Source: Carposina sasakii
Taxonomy: Eukaryota; Arthropoda; Insecta; Lepidoptera; Carposinidae
Length of the DNA: 64,000 nucleotides
Reading direction: 5' to 3'
NCBI GenBank assembly: GCA_014607495.2
Contig: CP053155.1
Span: forward strand, 10,106,001-10,170,000
This document shows positions 1-12,035 of the stretch, one piece after another. The stretch's first letter is position 1, and each line of letters starts with the position of its first letter. The position numbers and the translations under genes are program-made. Under the pieces are notes generated by a model, which saw nothing but the letters and a program-made list of their open reading frames with translations, ran no database searches and was not told where the DNA came from.

Positions 1-3000
1 GAAAAAACATCCTGTATTATAGTTTGTTATAGTTTGTTATAGTTGATCATCACAGGCTACCCTTGACGATATCTGCCATGAGGTCACGGCCGTATGGTAA
101 GTCAGTTTAACACCAATATGTCCAAAGCACGCTTCATGGTCCAAAGGTTTCGTCTATTCCTAATCGGTCTCAAGTTATGGCTCTTCGACTGCAAGCCGTT
201 TAAAATTCAATATATTTCGCCATAAATATCCCATTTTACGATCCCATAATCTCGACACATGTCAAACAAATTGTTGACACATCCAATGTGACGAAGCCAC
301 TTTAAATAAACGGTTTGAAAAAACCATCATGCGTATGAGTTTGACATTTTGAGTGTTAACATATTAAAAGTAATTTGCTTACTGCCTTTTTCCATATAAC
401 TTCAAGGCAAGTATTATTAGTATTATATATAAGCCACAAATTAAGAAATCTCTAAAAAAATTCCATAACATAATTGTCGATATTAATTCATATGTAGTTA
501 TTATACATACTCGTATTTATCATGAAATAATATTTTTTTGAACAACATACAGGATAAAATTTCATATCCTTAAAAGTGGTCACAGAAATTAACAAAATAA
601 CTTAAATAGCTTTATCTTTTTATCTAGGTAAGAATATCTAAATGAAACCTGAGGTCTCAAAAAAATCATGAACACCAAGTTCCGGGTACCAATGATGTCA
701 TTCAGCGGGCATCTGACCGAGATTTGGCGCCATCTGTCAGGTGCAAGGCCATTTACCGGTAAATACCAGACACCAATTAATATTTATACTAGAAATACTC
801 AATAATAAACGTAGGAAAGAGCCACAGGTGGCATGTTGATCGTCCGTTCGCATTTATTGCGTGGCGATTTAATTTAAAAAACGACATTCCTATAGTCAAA
901 GGATAGAAGTAGAAAATATAAGTAAACCAGCTTTGGACTAATTATAGGCTTCATTTTCACAAATCTAAAACAAAATTTTACAATTTTCTGTTTGCTGTAT
1001 TGATCACCTCTTGAACACGTTTGTTACGGAACAAAAGTGAAGGATCCTAATGGCCAACACTATGTAAATTATATCTCTACATAAGAGTACATTTGCGCAT
1101 CTGTTACGTCACCTTAAAGTTATGTACCTATCTCTATGCGGATTCGCGTCACATGTAAACAAATAAAATGATCAGCTGTACGACAGATATTTATGTTTCT
1201 ACATGTTTTTATAACTAATAGCATTAACATAATGGCGCCGGGTTAACCCGTTACCTGGCAAGGTCGTCTAACTTACTCGGTTGTATATAATCTTCGTTAA
1301 GAATAAATCTTTGATCACGGAAATTCATATAAGTACTGGATAGAGTCATTTATATTTGGTTTCATAGATAGGAAAGGACAATTACTAATGTTGAATTACC
1401 TACAACCTAAATATTATAAAACTCTACGACTACGGCTTCATTGACGAACACATTTCAGTCAGTCAAACTACAAAGTTAGAGAGTTAGATGCATACATTTC
1501 TCATGGTTTCTTATATCCCACCCTATATCTGAAAAACATGTAAAAATCTAAGCAGTTTTACGAAAACTTTTTATCAATACTTATAATAAATCCTGGAATA
1601 AGTAGGTACTCGTTAAAGACAGTTTAGTTTGGGTTCGTAGTTTATTCTAGCTCACATTTATATCTTCGACATTTAAAAAGATGGGAATAATTCATTTCAG
1701 CAGAATTGACTTGGGTATCAATTGAAAACCATCTGGTGAGTAGTGAGAACTTGCGATGTCCACACATCGGCCGCCATAACGAATGCGCGGGCGCGCCGGC
1801 GGCGGCCACGATCAAAACGAATTGTTTACTGGAACCTCTGCACGTGCGAGTAGAGACGGCTTATTATTATTGCCAGAGATAAAGAACGGTCCACGTTGTT
1901 GCAATACCTATACATTTTAATTATATCATTTGTTATGGTAGAGTTATAGAGGAATAAAATATTATTCCTCTATGGTAGAGTATACATTGTGATGGGATGG
2001 GTTATACTGCATCGATAAATACCTCCATTCTAAGTTCTAAGATGTACAGTGTTTTACATCTATACTTATGCTAAGTATATTATCCAATTTTTTAAGCATA
2101 ATTTGAAACAAAAATAAATATCATTTGCATATAATTTGCTTTATAAAGGATTTCAAAAGTCAAATAAAACTAATATATAAAACAAAATCGATAATCCAGT
2201 TAGAGAAAGACGACATAAAAACCTTTTAGATATCTGACTGAAAAACTAAATAGAAACAATATTTCCAGTATTAGCCTTTTTTAGTCCTTTAAACTTGTTC
2301 GCCTCTATCTCTAAACTTTCACCATGATAAATTAATCGACGCGCTACGAAATTTACGCAATTGAATAGATTGATTGCTATACCAATTTGATACGTTGCGC
2401 ACGCCAACTACCCATGCAAAAATCTGAATATTGCAGTTTGCATTCCAAGCAACATGTAAATGTACACAGTTAATTTGCTATACGTGACTAAATCATGTTA
2501 TACGCTTCTATCTACATGACCCGGTTTTTCTTACAATTCTCTTGGGCTGCTAAATTATGAATCGTTTCGTATTTCTGCATGCGTGTACGCCACTGCGGCG
2601 GCGCCGATGCGACCCGCCCGCGACCCTACAGATAGTAATGCGATACAGTTTGCTCGACTCTAGCATACCTATACTTGGGTCATAAAGGAAATTCCTCTAT
2701 GCTTGGGTAGAATAACAACTAATACTACCTAGTCGTACTAAGATATAATAACACAGTACTATATGACGATGAATAATTGCTAAGTATTGTAATAAAAATG
2801 TAGAACGAAAAAGCACTAACGGCCAATTTCAATAAGAGAGATCAAAAAGCATCTCGGTTTTTGAAAAATTCCTAATATGAAATTTTCATGCAAACTGTAC
2901 GATGCGCTGGTAATAAATTAAACTCGTACAAGAATATTTACAATGGACTGTATTAAATATTTAACATAATTGAAGAAGCAAAAAAAATCTTAATATCCGT

Positions 3001-3050
3001 TATAGAAATTGGCGGTTAGACGACTATAGTTTAGGCCAGGGATTACGATC
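1..3050. other. Gene-free AT-rich sequence
   Basis: No coding region supported. A 45-codon ORF at 668-805 (+) starts MNTKFRVPMM but has no recognisable homology. Short GC-rich patches at about 1,770-1,812 and 2,590-2,630 stand out from AT-rich flanks. Confidence 0.5.
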
Positions 3051-3480
3051 CCCCCGATGGTTGCCCGCCTTGTCGAGGCGGGGGGGCTTAGTAACCTTGG
3101 ACTGGTCACCCACGGTGAAGCTAAGAGGCAACCTTACCATCTGGTGCGCCCATTGTGGAGGGCCTTCGGGCTTTCGCGATGGAGCCGCTTGCGGGCGGCT
3201 GCCGCCTGCGGGGTCGTGGATGTGTGCGAAAGCGTTCCCGTAACCCCGTCACAAGGCGGCGAGGAGGAAGATGGGGGGGCGTTTTAGTGGGTATACCGTG
3301 GGTCTCATTAGCCTATACGGGAGTCCCACATAACCACTCGGGTACCCCTGCGCCCGGGTGGTATGCGTAATGCATTTTCCCCCCCGAAAAAAAAGGCAAT
3401 AGTCAGTCAGAAAAAAATGAAAATTTAGAAAAAAAATCTAAAGCAGAAGAATCGAAAGAAGATGCTTAGCCTGACAAATC
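3045..3480 (+). repeat. GC-rich interspersed element, possibly the 5' end of a non-LTR retrotransposon
   Basis: A sharp-edged block of high GC. It contains CCCCCCGATGGTTGCC, a GGGGGGCGTTTTAGTGGGTA segment, and CCCGGGTGGTATGCGTAATG leading into a C7 run and poly-A. After it comes a lysine-rich short stretch (SEKNENLEKKSKAEES, +, from about 3,400) ending in a stop, which could be the first codons of a LINE ORF1. The overlapping ORFs in all three plus frames reflect GC content, not a gene. Element identity is inferred. Confidence 0.45.
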
Positions 3481-4900
3481 TTATTAGGAAATGGACAAAA
3501 TTGTAAGACAATAATGTGAAAAAGGCAACCATAAATAATGGACGTGTAGCATCTTTAACTGGAACGCGTAGTCTAGTGTTTGTAGTTCTGTGACCTACAC
3601 TCCAAACCCTTATTTTAAAGTAGTTTTACCTTGTGTGCGTGTATTGTCATTAGTATTGTGTTATTGTGAACTACATATCTACCCAAACCATTGGCTTTAT
3701 CTCGTAACTGAGATACTCCTATTGGACTAGATCTATTTCCGTTAACATTTTAGCTGCTATTAGAAGTATTATCGTTATTATTATTTATTTATTTATTATA
3801 TTATCGTCAAGAAATGTTTACAAATTGTAATTGAACAATACCCCGCAAACCTGTTATAACAGTTTGACTGCGGGAACTCGTCTGCTTGACGAGTTCCTAT
3901 AGGTTTACTATAGGTAAGGTACATTACAAAAATTACTAAGATTACAACGGACGAGAATGTGAAGACTAAGGTAGTAAACTAAAATAATGTCGCTTCAGCT
4001 TATAAAGATTACATTATTTATTAGGTTCAAGACTTTATAGGTAGGGTAACCGTTTTTTTAACGTTCTATTCAATTTCATATAAAATTTCAAGATTTTCTA
4101 TACTTACATCGATTTCATATTAATAATATAAACTTTCATATCAATGAAACCGTATTTTTGCTACCGTTGCGCAAAACCAGCTGCCACTATCCATTGATAT
4201 TTCACCAGCTGTACCAGTTCCCAATTACGTACTAACCATTAGATAATAGACTTAATAGTTTCGATTGTTCTATCCTTTTCAAACTAGTTACAGCTACAAA
4301 GGACAGACTGATGACTGTGTATGATTGTATACAGTAGATGATAGGGTTGACCTGCGATAACCCGCGAGGCGCCGTAGTTGCGTCTGCGCTTTGCTCCCAT
4401 TCATCTCTCTATTTGTAAACAGCTGTTGGGTTGCGAAGCGATTACTTCAATTGACATTATATTAATTGCTATTATCTATCACGCGTTTTGATCGTTGTGT
4501 GTGCAATGATCTGTTAATGAAGTGATGTCCTCAATGGACCAGTATAATAATATCGACGATGGTTGTTTTGATATATAAAATGACTTCAGTTCTTCATAAC
4601 AATGTTATAATTGCTTAAAATAAAAGTAGTAGGAGCATAATGATATTTGGTAGTACAAGAATGCGATTTTGTATTTGCAGTTGTTATAGCTTTTTGCTTA
4701 GCAAAAGATTTTTCAGATAACAACTCCCATACACAGCCTGGCTACTACGAGTATAAACAAAACGCACAATAAACGTACGTGTACTAAAAAATTAAATCAG
4801 ATTGCAGAAAACAATAAGCATTTCGATTAGTTATAGAATTCCGCAACCCAATGCCGCGAATACTTGGAACCTAACAAAGGGCTTTGTTTGAGTTCTGGAA
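3481..4900. other. Non-coding, with a LINE-like 3' fragment
   Basis: At about 3,780-3,915 is a repeat with a (TTTA)n run followed by CCCCGCAAACCTGTTATAAC and CTCGTCTGCTTGACGAGTTC, a pattern common in lepidopteran interspersed repeats (minus-strand LINE tail). No gene is supported in the rest. Confidence 0.5.
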
Positions 4901-5046
4901 GGCTTAGCATTTTTTTTCTTGTTACATTCCGAAATTGCTGACCGAGGTGCGGGTCCGCGAAACAGGTTTCCAGCCTCTCAATACGCTGCGCTGCTGGAGG
5001 GTAAAGTGGCTTATAATTTCGACAATAGAATCCAAAAGTAATTAGG

Positions 5047-5837
5047 AACATGCTTCTATAGCATTCTATCTAATACTGAAGGACGATAAGGTGATAAGTC
5101 GACATGCCTGTAAGTACATAATATGTAAAAATAATGATGATGATGAATGAACACGCGCTTGTGTTGTTATTTAGGTATTTGGTTTCCTTTGTTCACACCA
5201 TGATCGTTAGTATTCTTTGCATATCAACACCAAATTTTCCTCTGTTTTATTCACGCTTTATGGGCAGCAGATGTGTATCGCACTGAAGAAGGACCTTAAG
5301 GAGTAGTCAATGGTCTAATCAGTGTGTTCACACCCCGTGACGCTAGCCAGCTAGTGTGGAACGGACCTTATGATTTTATACTTTTTACACGGTATGCAGT
5401 GACCGCAGTTCCTTGGAATGACTTCGAAGGGATGGTTAATGAGGTTATCAAGATTACCACTCAAAAAATGGATCAGGTGTGTAATTTACATATTGTATAG
5501 GTACCTACTGTAGTATCTAGGTGTACGATACAGCTATCTGTAACCTTTCGGCTTACATTGGGGTTTGTGTGCCAGCTAAAGTCATAATACTCAATTTTAT
5601 CATATGTGCCAAAGTATGGCGTCAAAGAAGAATAAATTGATAACATGCCTAGCACTTCAAATAATTCACTGATATCTAGATTAGTTAGTATCTGTACTCT
5701 TCACAATCAAGCCATAAGTCCTGGTGCGAACTGCTACCTACAGTGACCGTAGTGATCATTTTACCTTAGATATGATAATGATTTATCAAGAAGAACCACA
5801 TTTGCTCAAACGGATGTACAACAATCAGAAAGATTAG
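5047..5837 (+). pseudogene. Possible decayed three-exon gene fragment, family not recognised
   Basis: Three coding-like blocks with splice signals. Block 1, 5,047-5,109, reads HASIAFYLILKDD and ends at a strong CCT|GTAAGT donor in phase 1. Block 2 follows acceptor TTATGGGCAG (exon about 5,267-5,476) in matching phase 1, reads DVYRTEEGP, then an in-frame TAA, then a 59-residue open stretch containing LVWNGPYDFILF and VPWNDFEGMVNEVI, and ends CAG|GTGTGT. Block 3, 5,744-5,837, follows acceptor CTACCTACAG, reads DRSDHFTLDMIMIYQEEPHL and ends TAG. Phases of blocks 2 and 3 agree only if a non-canonical donor two bases on is used. The nonsense codon and phase problem suggest a pseudogene. The polar/aromatic composition does not look random, but I recognise no family. 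Confidence 0.35.
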
Positions 5838-7690
5838 ACTTCCTGCGAGGGTGACCACGGACCACAGATCCTTCCAACGTCTCGGGTCAAGTCAATTTGC
5901 AGTCAATGGGCTCCTTACCGTGATTACTAACGTACTCTACAGACTTTAGGGTGTCTATACACCGTGATTCCTCACAGTGCTGCACCTTTTTTCTTCGTCT
6001 CGCTCCAGCAAGCCTTGGTGAATGACCGGTGAGAGAAACAAAAAGTGAATCACAGGATTCATGGTTCCTAAGCACGCCATGAATGGACATCTGATTTAGC
6101 CCATCTGTCGCATGTTCAGCTCACATTTCGAAATATGTCGTTACAATTGAAAGTGCACGAATCGGAGTGACATTATATCGACCAATCACTGCAGAATTCC
6201 AGTAAATGATGTCCAATTACATGAAGGTGTCTCGGTATGCGCCAATTAGGTGCCGCTGCGCGCGCACCTGGCTCACGATTCGTATGGTCACGCGCGACTT
6301 TTGATCGTAAATCTATATTACATATGTTATATAGAAAAGTTTCACCATTGTTCTAGTCACAGCTAATCGTTGATCTATTACCATTTAATATGACTTAATC
6401 ATATTATCTGGTCTCTGCGCCGCGGCAAGCGTAGCGTTGGGCGCCCTCCGGCTGGTAGTGACTGGATGGCAAAAACCGGAGATTGAGCCATGTGGCGTAC
6501 TCTGGGAGAGACCTACGTCCAGCAGTGGTCTGCAATAGGCTGACGACGATGACGATATTATCTGGTACCTGATGAGCATTGTTCGGATCGTAGCAAAGAC
6601 GCGATGCGAGGTATTTGGTACGAATGATAAGTAGATGCATTTTTTACCTTGCACTTACCAGTAAGATTTACTCGTATACTTAGATCAATAATAATTTTGA
6701 TAGTAAATGATATAGGTATGGTATCTAACTTGCTCTTTATTTCATGAAGTAGCCAATAATTATAACTTTCCATATCTCATTACGTTATTGTAGATATTGC
6801 GTCTACTAAAAGTAGCTTAATAACAGCTTAGTTATAGAAGAGTATGTGCGGAGGCCAAGCCGGAAACCTCTACTGATGGCTAATGAGGAAACAGTTACTC
6901 TGGCCACTTCCTGATTCGTACCGATTAGCCACCATCCTGCGGCTTACTAATGAATAATTTCAACTCTAAGCTGTGATAATAATAATCTAACAGTTTTTTC
7001 TAAGACTAAAAAATATGTTATGTTTATGGTGCAATAAGAACATGCCCATAATTGGTATATCCATAAGATAAAATACCTTATTACCTATAATATTTTAATG
7101 TATATGTGTATACTGTTGCTGTGTCTTAATAAATAAATAAATATCTTTGCCCGACTGCGCCAAAAGGAGGGTTAGGTTGTTCGAGTGTATGTATGTGCGC
7201 GTAATTGTTTTTCTTCAGTAATTTCTAGTAATTTCTTCTATACTGCTCTGGGAGTGAATAAAAACGTATAATACTACAGCTGCTTCTCTTCCCTGGCATA
7301 CTGTACAAGTCAATAGAGGGACAAGAGGGTCTTGGTGTTTTGTAGGCTATGGGCTGACCACCTGTCACTACTAACCGAACTTGTACATCTCAACTATACC
7401 CTCAAAATTGGTCAGAAGTGGCACCATGTGGTCCTATCGGCGGTTCTCTATTTTGTCTCATAATGTTTTGTGACAATCATCATGTGTCCGAATGATAAGT
7501 AGCCCTAACTTAATGTCTTATAATATCACTTGCTCGAAAACTGAAATCCCTAAATATAATATGACCCAATTTTTTTTGCTATAAATATCACAATCTATAA
7601 TATTCATAAGACATAAAATGCTTTTCTATAACAGTTGTAAGTAATGTAATGTAATGTGCATGTAATACCTTCCAATAACAACTTTTTTGT
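5838..7690. other. Gene-free; repeat fragments
   Basis: At about 6,415-6,560 is a minus-strand copy of the SINE-like family (GACGTAGGTCTCTCCC, GGCAAAAACCGG). At 7,080-7,145 is a LINE tail ending TGTGTCTTAATAAATAAATA, followed by CCCGACTGCGCCAAAAGG, a relative of the ACCCGACTGCG element end. No gene supported. Confidence 0.5.
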
Positions 7691-7699
7691 TTTAATCAA

Positions 7700-7850
7700 C
7701 TATGCAACATGCACGCAAGCATGTAGTATGCAAACAAGCATGCAGGATGCAAGCGAGCATGCAGGATGCAAGCAAGCATGCAGGATGCAAGCAACCTTGC
7801 AGCATACAAGCAAGCATGCAGCATACAAGCAAACATGCAGCAGGCATGGT
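7700..7850. repeat. 19-bp minisatellite (AGCATGCAGGATGCAAGCA)n
   Basis: About seven degenerate head-to-tail units of 19 bp, each with one or two GCATGC palindromes. Units 3-5 (about 7,735-7,795) are nearly identical; outer units have GGAT changed to GCAT or GTAT. Since 19 is not a multiple of three, all plus frames stay open across it and yield Met/Gln/Ala/Cys-rich spurious ORFs on both strands. Confidence 0.85.
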
Positions 7851-8110
7851 TTCTGTCACGGCTGCGGCGCTGCGGGACTCCGGCGGTTCCATGCGAGCTT
7901 ATCGTCGAAGATGGATGTAACGCTTACCACCGCACCTTCGGCATTCTGGCCGGCTGCGCCGATCAGCCTCAGCCGCAGCGATGAGCGTTGCATTCACCTG
8001 CTCCTCAGCTTGCGGCCTGCTCCTAGCCCCTCCGCGCCTACGTGTTTTTACATTGCACTCTAGGGGTAGGTCAGACAAGACTGCGTGGAGTCGGGGTAAA
8101 CTGAGTCGAT
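7851..8110. other. GC-rich island abutting the minisatellite
   Basis: About 220 bp of markedly GC-rich, CpG-containing sequence (CACGGCTGCGGCGCTGCGGG, GCCGGCTGCGCCGATCAGCC) between AT-rich flanks. Open frames exist on both strands, the longest being 7,656-8,063 (+), but they run on from the minisatellite and match nothing I know. It could be an exon, promoter or transposon fragment. Confidence 0.3.
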
Positions 8111-8409
8111 TTAAGTGCCTGTTTTTTTATTCATCCTAATTTTTGTTTTAAATAATGCTCTAGAAAGATTCCTATTAACAATATTATTATAAACCACCAT
8201 TCGGTCTAACATACATTATACAATATATAACACTTAGGACATGTGACTTTGTAGCAAGAAAAATTAGGACATCTAATCATTATAGCACCCGATTTTATGG
8301 CACCAAAGTAATAGAATTAAAGTGATTACGTAATATACAATTTCGTATACGTGAACATTATGGAAAGTGATGATTATAGCAAACTTGTTAGGGATTATGA
8401 TTTTCGGAC

Positions 8410-8515
8410 GATCGATATTCGGAGAAGAAAGGGACTACCCTTATCGGCCCTTGGTGCTCTGCCTACACCGTAAGGGACAATGGCGTGATTATATGTATGT
8501 ATGTATGTATGTAAT
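8410..8515 (+). repeat. LINE-like 3' fragment with (ATGT)n tail
   Basis: CGTAAGGGACAATGGCGTGA runs directly into ATATGTATGTATGTATGTAT (8,491-8,513), an arrangement common at 3' ends of lepidopteran interspersed repeats. Confidence 0.5.
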
Positions 8516-11500
8516 TTCTAGATACTTACTACCTATTCTAGGTATACTTATGATAACAGTGTATTCTTAATGTAAGCAGATGCGTACCTATTATAAAATT
8601 ATTTAAAAGTTTCCTACTTAAATGGTTAACAATAAACATAAAAAAGCTTTCAACCTTCCCTGTCTTTCTCGTCACGAAGAGTTTAATTGTATCTTCTAAT
8701 GTTTATTACAATAAAAAATCTGCATAAATGGCCAACGGACAACCATGGTCTGCCGGGTGAGCAGTGACCCATTGCACCCGATGAGAACTTGACCTTAATA
8801 TAAACAAACTTAAGTTAATGACTGTAGCGGCGGTACTTACTACACCCCCTGCCTATTGCAGCTCGTATTACATAGAACACAAAATTGAATCAAGTTTTAG
8901 TTCCCTTTTTGACCACAGAAAAGTTATGTTTGATAAGATGACACCTGTTTGGGGCTAGTTTTCTTGGGGAATCTTGATCATGGGAACAATTTTATTGTGT
9001 CAGGGAGCGGAACAGCTGAACAACTATTGTGTGAAAAACAATGCATTCCAATTACACATTAGAACCGTTAGTGGACAGCGTATTGCATTTACAGATTTTT
9101 TGCTAATCAAGTTTTATGAAAATTAAACCAGTTTTATATACAATCGGTTATTGTTAAGTTTTTCTAATAAAATAAACATTAGATTCCCTTAATAAAAATC
9201 AAGTAATACTTGACAACAGCTTTTTGACTGACACGCGAGATGGGACAACAAAAACACATCCGTGTTCGGCCAAATGATAGCAAACAACCCTTTTGTAAAG
9301 TTTGCTCTGGCTCCCGCGAAAATTTCGCGCCAAATGTCAAACGTTCGTGAATGGAGTGGGCAACAATGGTTCATTGATGCTGGCCACCTGTGGGACCCCA
9401 GCTCCTGCCGACATATGTACTCCTCACCTGGTGGTAGGAAAGGCACCCCTCATCCATGAGGGGTAGATTTTGTTTTACGCGCACATGCCACGCGGCTGCT
9501 CACGACAGATGCTAAAATACGTTGGTCCACGCATCGATATTATTGTTACTATTATAATAATATTTTGAACAATATCTTATGAGAGATGATGATTTAGTAG
9601 TTTTATTTTGCACTAATAACAATAATTTGCAGTTATCCTGAATATATCATACCCATTTAATCCGGTAAAGAATGTAATACACACATTATTTAATTTTTAT
9701 TTGAAATATGGAAAATTGCTTGTTTTTCAACTGTAAAATATAAAAAATTGCAATCTTAGTTGTTATAAAAAAATCAGTTACTCATTACATTATAGGACAC
9801 GAGTGATGACAATATAGAGTTGAATAGATTATGGATAAACATAAAAATACCAACGTAAAAAACTACTGGTAAAATAAAATAAGTAGTTTATTTTTTTGCA
9901 ATAAATGTGTAATATTAAATCTGTATTATATTTTTCGTTATTTTATAAACTACTCATTTGATTTTACAATGGAAACGGCAGTCACTTTCCCGGAGTCTGC
10001 TACGACCACACGTGCGGCCGCTACGCGCATTACCTTTTCATGTACCGGCCCGCTAACGCCACGGTGCATTTCCACAGATGCTTTTAACTATTTGTACTGA
10101 AAATACATTTACTTGCCAGACTTATAGACTTAAATCAGAATAGAATCGTCGTGTGGAATACGACCATCGTATCAATAAGTGCTTATAAAGTCTTATCACG
10201 ATTTTGTACATAATTTAATATAGTTCTCTATGAGCGTGTATTTCTGCTCGGATATTGAATTGTGTATAAAATTATAAAAATAACTTACTACCTACCTTCT
10301 GACATAAAGAGGGCGAATGCTGTAAGTATAAAGTATTGCCTGTCATCTTCATCCTTGTCTTCATCTGAATAATTATGACCAAACTGACTTGTCAAGCACT
10401 ATTTTTATTTTATTTATTTTTTATTTTCTTTATTAGGAAAACCAACAGCATTTACATTTTTTAATCGAATGGAATCTATTCTAACTATCTCTGTAGTCTT
10501 AACCCATAAGCTGTTTCATCGGATCAGTTTATGAACAAGGAAAACAACGAATTAACGTGGCTGTAGTTTATGTAGAGTTTTATGTTGCAACATAAAATAA
10601 GATGCAGTGAGGTGGCCTTGTGGCTGCGTTTACACGACACTGTAACGTCTATAGAGTACATATTACTCTTAAGAAAACATGTAGAGATCTTGGTAGAGAT
10701 GAGATTGTACGTAATGTACAGAGGTCATATTAGGCTTGTTTGACTAGGACTAGGTAATCTCCGGTGTCACTGTGACGTGCCATTTATGGATACCCATAAT
10801 GTTAGACATGCTAGAGATAGGAGATGCTAGAGATAGTCTTACCTCCAGAATGTTGAACCAACCTAAGGTTTCCAGCCGTTTTCATGAAGAATGTATGTAC
10901 GTACGTTGTACACATTATATGGTAGAGTTCGTATAAATAGTTTCATAAATTAGGAAAGATTCTCATGCAAAGAATGTAATATTTTCATAAGGGAGACAAT
11001 ATGGGGCACAAATTAGTACATTTTTAACCCTGAAGACCTTATAGGTAATTTATGAGTCAATATTTATCTAAACGATATAAATATTTTTACAAGAGTGCAT
11101 TCTGGTTACACAATGAGAAAAAACCACTGCTTGTTTGTACAATAAATGATGATAATAAAGGCTATTTCACAGTCGAATGGTGCCACAAATCGAGCATGGT
11201 CAGAGGATCCAGTGCGGATATCCTTCCGGGGGCACTCGTTCGGAAACAGTCATGGGAAATGAGTAGTTAGGCTTATAGGCATGATCTTTATAATTGAATT
11301 GTATTAGGCGTCATAAAATAATGTCTTTGATCGTATTTCGGTCATGGCAGCCAATCTCAACGGATGGTAGTAAGTAACCGGCGTTACTATTAATCAATGA
11401 GGAGTACACTGCAATTTTATTCATAGCCTTTACCAAAATTTAGGTAAATAGACCGCCTATACCTACTTTAGCATTAAAGAGCAAATTCCATGGACTTGTC

Positions 11501-11765
11501 CAAAACAACATCCCATTTTAAAACCAGATAGCTGTGTATGTAACAATTTTATAATACAAATCCAATATATCAAGTGTGACTATTAACTTGATGAGTCACA
11601 TAAAAAGCTGTCGATTCCTCCAAGACAGGTTAATATAATATACTGCGGGAGTCAGTGACAAATGCATTACGTTATGACGGCACCGCACCTGGTTATTCGT
11701 ATTCGCGACGTCATTTTGCATTCGTTATATGCATACATATTTTTTCTGTATATATCTATTAAATC
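8516..11765. other. Gene-free
   Basis: No gene supported. At 10,410-10,465 is a minus-strand repeat tail (TTTATTAGGAAAACCAACAG). A GC-rich patch at about 9,968-10,080 contains a 43-codon ORF (METAVTFPES...), and open frames overlap on both strands at 9,189-9,459; neither has recognisable motifs. Confidence 0.45.
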
Positions 11766-11769
11766 TCAT

Positions 11770-12035
11770 TTTACCCGTATATTAAATAAATAATAAATAA
11801 ATAAATATTCACACACTTCACAACACATTAACCTAGTCCCACATTAAGATCCCTAAGGTCTTGTGTCGTGGGTACTAAGCAACGGTATATAAATACATAG
11901 ATAAGTATAGTAACATCCATGACTCGGAAACAAACATTAATATTCATCATATCAATGTTTGCACCTACCGGGATTCGAACCCAGGACCTATGGCGTCGCA
12001 GGCAGGGTCACTACCAACTACACCAATCGGCCGTC
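11770..12035 (-). repeat. tRNA-derived SINE, near full length
   Basis: Minus-strand head (12,034-11,961) keeps tRNA promoter boxes: TGTAGTTGGTAGTGACCC (A-box region) and GGGTTCGAATCCCGG (B box). The body contains CTTAGTACCCACGACACAAG, and it ends in an AT-rich (AAATAAATA)n tail at 11,770-11,810. The acceptor stem no longer folds cleanly, so it is not a working tRNA gene. Confidence 0.8.

Noticed and set aside
3057..3370. Overlapping ORFs in three plus frames in a GC-rich block
   Set aside because: All frames are open only because GC-rich sequence lacks stops; no motif, sharp edges and poly-A point to a repeat.
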